The notes under the pieces: generated by a model
Told to the model about the DNA's origin: nothing
What the model saw: the letters and a program-made list of their open reading frames with translations, nothing else
Database searches by the model: none
Position numbers and translations under genes: made by a program
Part shown: piece by piece, positions 55,251 through 64,000 of the stretch
Position numbering within the stretch: the first letter of the stretch is position 1
Layout of the letters: each line of letters starts with the position of its first letter
Source of the DNA: Nymphaea colorata
Taxonomy: Eukaryota; Streptophyta; Magnoliopsida; Nymphaeales; Nymphaeaceae
Reading direction: 5' to 3'
Length of the DNA stretch: 64,000 bases
NCBI RefSeq assembly: GCF_008831285.2
Contig: NC_045141.1
Coordinates: 9,103,353-9,167,352, forward strand

Positions 55251-56104
55251 GTGCTATGTTAAAAAAATTAAATGCCTTGACAAAAGCTCAAACATGAGAT
55301 ATAAGATTTACCTATAGGAAAAAAAACAATTTGATGCAAATCAGTTTAAAGTAAAAATTAAAAGTGGTGGATCTTTAGAAAGATATAAAGTTAGGCTTGT
55401 TGTTAAGGGATTCTATGAAGAACCATTTGCTCCTGTAGCTAGAATGAGTACTGTTAAGATTCTTATTGCGTTAGCATTTATTGAAAACTGAAACATCTAT
55501 CAAATGGATGTTAAAAATGCATTCTTAAATGGAGATTTTATAGAAGAAGTTTACATGAAGGCACCATCAAGTTTGCCACTTCTACAAGGAAAAGTTTTAA
55601 AACATAAGAAGGCTCTCTATGTCTCAAACAAGCCCCTAAAGCTTGGTTTGATCGACTTAACTCTATTATCTCTAATTATGGATTTCATTCACATTTTATT
55701 GACACTGCTTTGTTTGTCAAAAATACTGTTGCAAGTACCATAATCATCCTACCATAAGTCAAGTATAACAAATGATAAAATCACGAAAATGCCTGAAGCA
55801 GTAGGAAGCACAATAAATATTGATAATGGAGTTCCTCTTCCCAATCCTACTCCCTTACCAAGAGCTTGTGTGATCCTTAATGCATCTCAACATCACCTGT
55901 CCTGATATTGCTCATGTGGTTCATACAGTAAGTCAATTTCAGCATGCTCCATCAATTGTTCATATGGGAGCTGTTTTTCGTATCATTAGATACATTAAAG
56001 GGACAATAAATAAGGAAGTATTTACGGCCTCTTCTTCATCTCTAAATTGAGACAACAAAAGCTCTACTTACATTGCTAAGAATCATACATTCTATGAACG
56101 AACC
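55251..56104 (+). pseudogene. Outer copia relic, left part: RT and RNase H start
   Basis: Starts inside pol ('SLERYKVRLVVKGFYEE' pattern near 55,370) and continues 'FAPVARMSTVKILIALAFIEN', 'IYQMDVKNAFLNGDFIEEVYMKAPS' (55,500-55,570) and, after a deletion that removes the YVDD region, a block parallel to the RT connection (55,785-56,035). It ends within RNase H at 'AKNHTFYER', where a younger copia is inserted. The reading resumes at 62,073. The 5' half of this element is absent from the window or lost. Confidence 0.75.
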
Positions 56105-56274
56105 TGTTAGGAAATAAGATATCTTAATGATATCATAGCTAGGTTAGGTTTTACATTTTTACATTTTATTTTCCTTTTCTATGTATTTTATTTTTATTTT
56201 ATTTTTATTTTCTTGTTTAATCTTTTGTTCTAGCCGTTGGGAGTTCCAACGACTCTTTTATGAGTCGTTGGAAC

Positions 56275-57114
56275 CAATGTTGTAAAAAGCGTATCGTAAG
56301 CCGCATCAGTCTGGTTTTAAGGTACGCCGTATCATAAAATATCGTAATGTATCGTAACCGTATCGTTTTTTTTAATAATCATAAAAAATAGAAAAAAAAA
56401 TCAAAAAATACATAAAAATCAGTAAAAATCAAGAATAATATGTTCTTTATAAAAACACATAGATTCATAAGTCATAAGGTCCATAAGTCTATGAGATACG
56501 ACATCAAAAAATAAGTTTTAAATGTTATGTATTACATCACAAGATGATAATGAAATTATGAAAATGTTCAGTGTCAATACATATAAAATGAAAGCACTCT
56601 CGACTCTCATTCATAATCTTCATCATATTCATTCACATCCTCATCTCCATCTTCTTCATCTTCATCTTCACGATTTAAAAAAACCCCTTTCTTCCCAACG
56701 GGAATCAGCCACCCACACACAAATTCATGGTTTAATCGATGATTTCACTTTGAAAATCGATCATTTAATGTTGGAAATCGATGATTTCCCTCCACGGCGG
56801 CACCATCTCTAGGTTAAAAATGAAGAATGGTCAGGTTTTTATAAGAAAAAATCAAAAAAGGAGGATTCAAGCTCCCCTTTTTTGAAATCAGCCTGTATCA
56901 TACGATACGGGGCGTATCGCACCGTATCGTACGGTACGAGGTCCTGTATTGTATGTACCATACAATAAAAGTACGATACACCCCTGTTTACGATATGGGG
57001 GGTGTATCGTATCGTATTTTCTAAACGATACAATACGTAATGTATCGTATTTCCTAAACGATACAATACGTATCGTACGATACGACTACGTATCATAAGA
57101 TACATACAACACTG
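56275..57114. mobile_element. 840-bp hAT-type MITE inside a copia 5' LTR
   Basis: The 8-bp duplication GTTGGAAC is exact (56,267-56,274 and 57,115-57,122). Ends are CAATGTTGTA and, inverted, CAGTGTTGTA (9 of 10 bases). The 3' LTR of the same copia provides the unoccupied state. The interior has many CGTATCGTA / TACGATACG words that pair with each other (56,285-56,370 and 56,890-57,105), and no transposase; the short open frames (56,522-56,812; 56,839-57,243 minus) are not genes. This is a different family from the CGAGCTCGA-rich hAT elements. Confidence 0.92.
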
Positions 57115-57325
57115 GTTGGAACCTCCAACGTCTAGAACAGCCTCCTCTACTTCCTTTTCTTTATTCTTATTTCTTGTATAAATAGAAGAGCTACCTCTTG
57201 AACAAAATAAGTTGTGTTTCAATGCCATTTGGTATTCAATCAAAAAGATTTATATCTTTTTCACTTGGCCTTAGTGTCTTTTTTTGTCATATGCTTTTTT
57301 AGTGACTATTATAGTCATATTTTCA

Positions 57326-57346
57326 TGGTATCAGTCTATCAGAGCC
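57326..57346 (+). other. Altered primer-binding site of the inner copia
   Basis: TGGTATCAG is followed by TCTATCAGAGCC, so the usual TGGTATCAGAGCC carries an 8-bp duplication-like insertion containing a second ATCAG. Directly adjacent to the LTR end. Confidence 0.8.
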
Positions 57347-57542
57347 AATGGGCTGCTTGTTGGAGATTTTTAGAAGCTATTTTTGTTGTTTAAGGTGCTG
57401 GTTTGCTGAAGAAAATTTTTGACGTGGTTATTGCTCATTTCTTGAAGACTTTTCTGTTGCTGCTCACCAACTGTTTGGTGAAATTTCTAGAATGACTACC
57501 TTTTTTATTTTCTTGGAGGTTGTTACTTAAAATCTTGCTCTC

Positions 57543-60500
57543 ATGGAGGACTCCAAAGTTTCGATCGAAGGAGGAAATTATCATGCTCCGTAAAAGCTTG
57601 ATGGAATCAACTACACACTATGGGCAAAATGCTTGGAGGTGCATATCAAAGGGAAATATTTATGGGGTTTCATAAGAGGTACGCCCACCCCTCCTTCGCT
57701 CAAATTAACGAAAATAGAAAATGGAATTGAGAAAGACTTAGATAGGGAAGAAAGACAAAATGCCATGAATGAATACTATAAAATAAATGATTGGGAGGCC
57801 AAAAACTCTAGGATTACGGAATGGATTTACGGAAGTATTGAACCTAGGATTGCCCAACATCTCATGTATTATGAAAGAGAAAGTGAAGTTTGAGAATATT
57901 TCAAGGGAATGTTTACCCAAAAAAAATATAGCCCGAAAGTATCTTTTAATTCAAAAAGCTCAAAGTATCAAACAATGTGAGAATAATGTTAGATAATATT
58001 TTACGGAAATCTCTAGTGTTTGGAATGAGTTGGATCAACTTACTCCCAAACTATGAATGGATTGTAAGTGTCATGAGATTAGAAGAGAAGAAGTCGATGA
58101 ATTTAGGTTTTTTCAATTTCTTCAAGGCCTACGACCTGAATTTGAACAAATTAGGTCAGCCCTACTTTCTTTAGTCTCTCCTTCACCCATTCATGAACTT
58201 CTTACAAAGTTAAGTGGTGAAGAAACTAGAATGAAATTATCCAAAGAATTAGATAGTATTCTTGTTTCCAAACAAGAAGAGCAAAAAGTCTTAGCCGCCT
58301 CTAGACCCAAAAACAACATTAAATCCTTTAGACCTCCTCCCTTTAAAAATCAAAATAGAAGGGAATTAAAGGTTGTTTGCTACTTTTGTCATGAGCCGGG
58401 TCACATGAGACCTAGTTGTCCAAACTTAAATAACAATGAAGGACAATCACGAAACTATGGAGGAAATGTTCTCAAAGGATGAGTTTCATATCCTCAAGGA
58501 GGGCAACACAACCGTGGAACTTCATATCCTCAAGGTGGGCAATACAACAATAGACAATTTGATCAAAGGAAGGCTGCAAATGTTGCAAATGAAGGATGTG
58601 ATCTTTCATCAATCTCCACAACATTGAATCAAATCATGTCGGTCCTTCAACCCAAGATCAAAGAGTCGAATTCCGGAGCACTAGCAACAATGGCATCCAC
58701 CTCCAAAACTCTGGTATGTTTCCTTGGCTTCTAGACTCTGGTGCATCTTTTCATATGACACCAAATATATCTTTGACCAATTTTGAACAAGCAAGAAAAG
58801 AATCCAATGTAGTTACTACCGATGGAACATCTTTGAGTGTTAAAAGGATTGAGAATTTTCAAAAAAAATTTGGAAAACAAAAATTCTTTGTTCCAAAAGT
58901 TAGTTATGTCCCTAGACTTAATCTTAACTTACTTTTTGTATCTCAAATTTCAGATTTTGGTTTTGACGTAGTTTACTCATCAAATAAATGTTTGGTGCAG
59001 GATCACCAAACCGGGAGATTGATTGGGAAAGGTTTTAGAAAAGGGGACTTTTACTACATGGACAGTTTATGTATCCCCAAAGAAAAGTTTTGTCACTATG
59101 TGAAAAATGTGGATATCAATGTTTAGCATCAAAGATTAGGTCATTCAAACATTAGAAAATTGTCTGTGATGAGTCCTACCAAGGACGTTTGTATTGAGAA
59201 CTTCAAATGTAATGATTACATACATGGAAAAATGAAATCCTTATCTTTTGAACAAAGAAACTTCTTTTTCTCTTTTCCCTTTGATCTTGTTCATTCTGGT
59301 GTGAGGACCCTCTCCTGTCATGTCAAAAAGAGCGCTATCGTATTATGTGATATTTGTTGATGATTTCACTAAGTATTGTTAGATATATTTCCCAAGATAC
59401 AAATCTAAAGTTTTTGAGATGTTCAAAAATTTTCACAACTTAGTACAAACACAATTTAACGCTAAATTAAAAATTTTCACAACTTAGTACAAACACAATT
59501 TAATGCTAAATTAAAAATTCTAAGGACTGATTCTAGGGGTGAATACATTTCAAATGAGTTCAAAAGATATTTGGAAAACTATGGAATAGTCCATCAAAAA
59601 TCTTGTCCAAGAACACCTCAACAAAATGGACTTTCTGAAAGAAAACACATAGGCATATAATTGAAACAACAAGAACTCTTCTTATTACCAAAAATGTGCC
59701 TAAAAACTTTTGGGCAGAAACTGTTCTTGCCTTTGTTTATCTCATAAATAGAATGCCTTCAAAAGCTTTAAATAATACAACCCCTTTGGATTATTCAAAT
59801 ATGAACCTGATTTCAATAGGCTTCGTGTTTTTTGATGCAAATGATTTGTTCTTAATGACAAGACTGATAAACTAAGTTCAAAGGTTATTGAATGTGCATT
59901 CATTGGTTATTCTGAGACACAAAAAGGCTACAAATGTTATGACCCAGTCAAAGACAAAGTCATAGTTTCAAAGAATGTAAAGTTTTGTGAAGATGAAAAT
60001 AGATTCAAAAATTGTGGAGAGTCACAACACAACAATGATTATTCCTTTTTATTTAAGTATCTCTCTCAATGTGATGATGATGATAGTAACACTGATGATA
60101 ACTATAGTGGAGTAGCCAAGGAATAATCACGTATCATAAAAGAAACTGACAACAAGATGTTGATGAAGTACATCATGAGACTATTGATCTACAACCAATT
60201 CCAAGTGAAGAAAACCTTAGAAGATCTACTAGAAATATAAGACAACCCAATAGGTTTGTGTCATATGAAACTTTTACCCCAACACATAGAGCTAGAATTA
60301 ATGTCATTCACTCTCACTTTGAACCTTCTACTTTTAATGAAGCCTCCAAATATATTTAGTGATGGATCTCCAGAGAGATATAAAGCAAGGTTTGTTGCTA
60401 AATAATACACTCAAGAGTATGGTATTGACTATGAGGAAACATTTGCTCCTGTAGCTAGAATGACTACTGTTAGGACCCTTATTGTTTTAAGGTCTATTAA

Positions 60501-61730
60501 AAACTGGAATATCTATCAAATAAATGTTAAAAATGTCTTTTTAAATGGATATCTTATGGAAGAAGTTTATATGGAAGTACCATCAGGGTTGTCAGTTCCA
60601 CAAAGAAAAGTTCTTAAACTTAAAAAAGCTCTTTATGGCCTCAAACAAACTCCTAAAGCTTCGTTTGACCGTTTTCACTCTATTATTTCTGATTATGGAT
60701 TTCATTCATGTTTAACTGACACTGTCTTGTTTGTTAAGTATACTACTGCAGGTATCATAATCCTCCTACTGTATGTTGACGACATGATCATTACAGGTAG
60801 TGATAAGGAAGGTATTAGAGAATGTAAGAAATTACTACAAAAAACTTTTGAAATGAAAGATTTAGGTTTTCTATCGTATTTGTTGGGTATTGAAGTTGCA
60901 TACTCTACTAGAGGATATTTTTTGTCACAAAGTAAGTTTGCTACAAAGATCATTGTTAAATCAGGCATAACAGATGATAAGGTCACAAAAACTCCTGAAG
61001 CAGTAGAAAGCAAAATGAAGATTGATGATGAAGTTCCACTTACCAATATCACTCCTTACCAACAGCTTGTGGGATCCTTAATGTATCTTAGCATCACTCG
61101 GCCTGACATTGCTCATGCGATTCATATTGTGAGTCAATTTCAACATACTCCATCAACCGTTCATATTGGAGTTGTCCTTCGTATCATTAGATACATTAAA
61201 GGAACAATAAATAATGGAATATTTACGTCTTCCTCTTCCTCCTGAAACTTGATTGCTTATATTGATGCTGATTGGGGAGGAGATCCAAATGATAGACACT
61301 TAACTACTGGATTTTGTATTTTTTTTTGGAGAATCACTCATCTCATGGAAGTGCAAAAAGCAATAGAAAGTCTCTCTATCCTCTACTGAAGTTGAATATC
61401 AAGTCATGGATTGTACAACTATGGAAATTATCTGGCTTCGTCAAATGCTCCTTCATATGGTTACAAGAATAGAAGAACTCACTGATTTGTGCTGCGATAA
61501 CAAGAGTTCTATCTACGTTGCCAAGAATTAAACATTTCATGAATGAACAAAGCATATAGAGATGGATTGTCACTATGTTCGTGAAGAATTTTTGAAGAAG
61601 ATTATCAAGCTCCTAAATGTTTCCTCTGAGTTCCAGCTGGTTGATTTCTTCAAAAAGCCTCTATGTTCTCCCGTATTTAACTTTCTTTTAGATAAACTTT
61701 CGGTGATAGCACTGTAAGTTTAAGGGGGAG
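57543..61730 (+). pseudogene. Inner copia gag-pol, decayed
   Basis: The ATG at 57,543 begins gag ('INYTLWAKCLEVHIKGKYLWGF'), interrupted by a TAA before it and by stops near 57,890. Gag continues at 58,057-58,480 to the zinc knuckle 'CYFCHEPGHMRPSC'. Protease 'WLLDSGASFHMTPN' starts near 58,722, followed by 'HQRLGHSNIRKL' (59,127). The integrase core, with a 44-bp tandem duplication at about 59,428-59,510, reaches 'SCPRTPQQNGLSERKHI' near 59,600. RT runs 60,360-61,245 with 'YQINVKNVFLNGYL' (the catalytic Asp position is Asn), 'YVDDMIITGS' (60,772) and 'LVGSLMYLSITRPDIAHAI'. RNase H runs 61,250-61,690. Purine tract AAGGGGGAG at 61,722-61,730. There are many stops, so no functional polyprotein. 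Confidence 0.85.
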
Positions 61731-62067
61731 TGTTGAGAAATAAGATATCTAATGATATCATAGCTAGGTTAGGTTTCACATTTTTACATTTTATTTTTTT
61801 TTTCTATGTATTTTACTTTTCTTTATTTTTATTTTCTTGTTTAATCTTTTGTTCTAGCCGGGAGTTCCAACGGCTGGAACAGTCTCCTCTACTTCCTTTT
61901 CTTTATTCTTATTTCTTGTATAAATAGAAGAGCTGCCTCTTGTACAAAATAAGTTGTGTTTCACAGCCATTTGGTATTCAATCAAGAAGATTTATATCTT
62001 TTTCACTTCGCCTTAGTGCCTTTTTTTGTCATATGCTTTTTTAGTGACTATTATAGTCACATTTTCA
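61731..62067 (+). repeat. 3' LTR of the inner copia
   Basis: 337 bp, TGTTGAGAAATAAGATATC...CACATTTTCA. It lacks about 36 bp relative to the 5' LTR around the MITE site, including a GAGTCGTTGGAAC repeat. Confidence 0.9.
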
Positions 62068-62072
62068 GAACC

Positions 62073-62655
62073 AAGCATATAGAGATAAATGGTCACTATG
62101 TTCGTGAAGAATTTTTTAAAAAAAGTATCAAGTTTTCATATATTTCATCAGAATTCCAGCTAGTTGATTTTTTCAATAAGCCTTTATTATTCTCCCAGAT
62201 TTAACTTTCTTTTAGACAAACTTTCAGTAATAGCACCATAAGTTTAATGGAAGGTGTTAAGAAATAGGGTACATGTATGCATATATTACCTATGTTTATG
62301 CACGTACATTACATATATAACTATAGGCTGATATATGTATTATTGTTAATAGGTCATCTTTTGTAGACTGTTTTAGGTTTTTTTAGTTTTTTTTATTTTT
62401 ATTCTTTTGTTCTTTGTTCTAGCCATTGGCTAGTCCCAACGGCTCTCTTATGAGTAGTGGAACTAGTCCAACGGCTAGTTCTTTCTAGCCTTTCCCCTCT
62501 TCTCTTGTATAAATATCACACTATTCATTGTACAAAGTAGGTTGTTATGAATAACAATTTTCTAGTAATTGAATAAAGGATTCTTATTCTCACTTGACCT
62601 CAGTGCTTATTTTTTGTTACATATTCATTTGGTGACTGTTGAAGTCACATTTTCA
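62073..62655 (+). pseudogene. Outer copia relic, right part: RNase H end, PPT and 3' LTR
   Basis: 62,073-62,210 reads 'KHIEINGHYVREEFFKK...FQLVDFFNKPL', continuing RNase H from 56,104. A weak purine tract (TAATGGAAGG, 62,245-62,254) precedes an LTR at 62,255-62,655 (401 bp, TGTTAAGAAATAGGG...CACATTTTCA). This LTR is related to, but clearly diverged from, those of the inner element, so the inner copia inserted into a distant member of its own family. Confidence 0.8.
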
Positions 62656-62656
62656 T

Positions 62657-62658
62657 AG

Positions 62659-62711
<53 letters not shown>

Positions 62712-62932
62712 CTTATTGCTCGACACCCCCTCAAACTTAGGGTGCTATCACCAAAAGTTTGTCTAGAAGAATTGGATCTAGATGAGCATACGGGTTCAGT
62801 GAAGAAATCAGCCAACTGAAATTCAGAGAAACATATGAAAGTCTGATTGGTTTCTTCAAAAATTCTTCACGAACATAATGGCAGCTCATTTCTTGTGCCT
62901 GGTTTGTTCATGAAATGTATGATTCAAAGATA

Positions 62933-62970
<38 letters not shown>

Positions 62971-63185
62971 CTTATTTCTCGACATCCCCTCAAACTTAGG
63001 GTGCTATCACCAGAATTTTGTCTAGAAGAAAATTGAATCTAGATGAGCATACGGGTTCGATGAAGAAATTAGCTAGCTGAAATTCAGAGAAAAATATGGA
63101 AGTTTGGTTGGTTTCTTCAAAAATTCCTCACGAACATAATGACAGTTCATTTCTGTGTGCTTGATTTGTTCATGAAATGTATGGT
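62657..63185. repeat. Tandem duplication (about 272 bp) spanning a copia 3' end and TA/CA microsatellites
   Basis: Unit one (62,657-62,928) and unit two (62,929-63,185) each begin AGATAATATATA, pass through (TA)n(CA)n, CCTTATTxCTCGACA, then the reversed end of copia RNase H up to CATGAAATGTATG. They differ at scattered positions. TGTCGAGAAATAAGG on the minus strand is the LTR start of the same copia family, followed directly by the microsatellite. Confidence 0.85.
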
Positions 63186-64000
63186 TCTTGACAATATAGA
63201 TAGAACTTTTGTTATCGCAGCACAACTCGATGGACTCTTCTATTTTTGTTCTCATATCTAAGAACATTTGACAGAGCCAAACAATTTCCATGATTATAAA
63301 GGTCATGGCATGATACTCAACTTTGGTAGAAGAAAGAAAAACCTTTTATTGCTTCTTGCACTTCCACAATCCAGTGCTTGATTGTCTGTCATTTTGATCT
63401 TTTCCACAATCAACATTAGTATAAGCAATCAAAATGAGAGAAACGAAGAAGCCATAAATTTTCCTTATTTATTATCCCTTTGATGAATTTGATGATACGT
63501 AAAATAGCTCTCATATGAATGGATGATGAAGCATGTTGCAATTGACTTACTGTATAAATTGCATGAATGATATCAAAATGAGTGATGTTAAGATACATTA
63601 ATGATCCCACAAGTTAATAGTAGGGAGTAGGATTAGCAAGAGGAACTACATCATCGATCTTCATTTTGTTTCCTACTACTTTAGGGGTTTCTGTGATTTT
63701 ATCATATGTTATACCTGATTTAGCAATATTCTCTGTAGCAAACTTAGCTTGTGATAAAAAAATACCTTACAGTGGAATATACAATTTCAATTCCAAGAAA
63801 GTACATTATAAATCCTATATCCTTCTTTTTTAAAGTATCGCAACAAACTCTTACATTCTTTAATCACTTCTTTGTCACTACATGTAATGATCAGGTCATC
63901 AATATATAATAGGAAATTATGATACCTGCAAGAGTATTCTTAACAAATAAGACAACAAATAAGGCAGTATCAATGCACATGAATGAAAAACAAATTAGAA
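62740..64000 (-). pseudogene. Copia retrotransposon on the minus strand, 3' part, cut by the window end
   Basis: Read leftwards: RT pieces (63,990-63,620, including the YVDD-region equivalent near 63,905), 'MGSLMYLNITHFDIIHAIYTVSQLQHASSSIHM' (63,610-63,510), then RNase H with 'IEESIELCCDNKSSIYIVKNHTFHEQIKHTEMNCHYVREEF' (63,260-63,130), and the purine tract TTTGAGGGG (minus sense, near 62,985-62,993). Same family as the inner copia at 56,105. Frameshifts and stops occur. The 5' part lies beyond 64,000. Confidence 0.75.

Larger units (their letters stand above)
56105..62067 (+). mobile_element. Inner copia retrotransposon nested in a relative
   Basis: 5' LTR 56,105-57,325 (373 bp once the inserted MITE and its duplication are removed) and 3' LTR 61,731-62,067 (337 bp), both TGTT...TTCA. 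The 5-bp duplication GAACC is exact (56,100-56,104 and 62,068-62,072), and the flanks join into a continuous copia RNase H reading, 'ER' to 'TKHIEINGHYVREEF'. The LTRs differ by many substitutions and indels, so this insertion is much older than the copia at 44,723. All coding domains are present in order but broken. Confidence 0.93.

Noticed and set aside
56522-57243. Open frames inside the 840-bp MITE
   Set aside because: They consist of His/Leu- or Tyr/Arg-rich translations of repeated CATCTTC or CGTATCG words in a non-autonomous element.

Overview
This window is nuclear DNA from a flowering plant. The evidence is plant Ty1/copia elements primed from initiator-Met tRNA, hAT elements with 8-bp target duplications, long AT, GA and CT microsatellites, and relics of plant genes (a U-box/ARM E3 ligase, a GH38 alpha-mannosidase, a receptor-like kinase). 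The species cannot be fixed from the sequence. I found no intact ordinary host gene and no tRNA, rRNA or CRISPR. The region is a gene-poor, transposon-dense stretch in which most of the sequence that can be assigned is mobile DNA or its debris.

Layout. 1-6,854: mostly unassigned DNA, with a copia PBS/gag relic (1,162-1,650) and a 447-bp MITE with perfect 12-bp TIRs (5,177-5,623). 6,850-16,403: a complete LTR element on the minus strand, with 3.06-kb LTRs, 5-bp TSD GACAT, PBS and PPT. Its interior has no recognisable gag or pol. It holds one 766-codon ORF with an N-terminal FHA-like fold, which is the most unusual object here. 16,404-19,540: unassigned. 19,545-27,800: an old plus-strand copia element, split by a 3.3-kb solo LTR of another family (20,846-25,309). 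That LTR is itself split by a 1,158-bp non-autonomous hAT element (21,370-22,527). 28,150-29,100: relic resembling plant transposase_24. 29,146-40,789: two more copies of the long LTR. The second follows a polypurine tract and carries a 6.0-kb hAT element (34,277-40,293) with a decayed BED-finger transposase.

40,790-44,717: a dead receptor-kinase fragment and a long AT-repeat tract. 44,718-50,064: a very young, complete minus-strand copia element (230-bp LTRs that look identical, TSD GTATG), whose reading frame is nevertheless broken three times. 50,065-55,250: relics of host genes, all on the minus strand (U-box/ARM, alpha-mannosidase, three unidentified exon-like blocks), plus a hAT end fragment. 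55,250-62,655: a three-level nest. An old copia is interrupted by a related copia (56,105-62,067, TSD GAACC), whose 5' LTR is interrupted by an 840-bp hAT-type MITE (TSD GTTGGAAC). 62,656-64,000: the 3' part of another copia on the minus strand, with its end duplicated in tandem and cut by the window edge.

The genes here do not form a pathway. What links them is insertion history: target duplications and empty-site comparisons allow most events to be ordered. The FHA-ORF element and the young copia are the most recent arrivals. Boundaries supported by matching target duplications are exact. Boundaries of relics are approximate.
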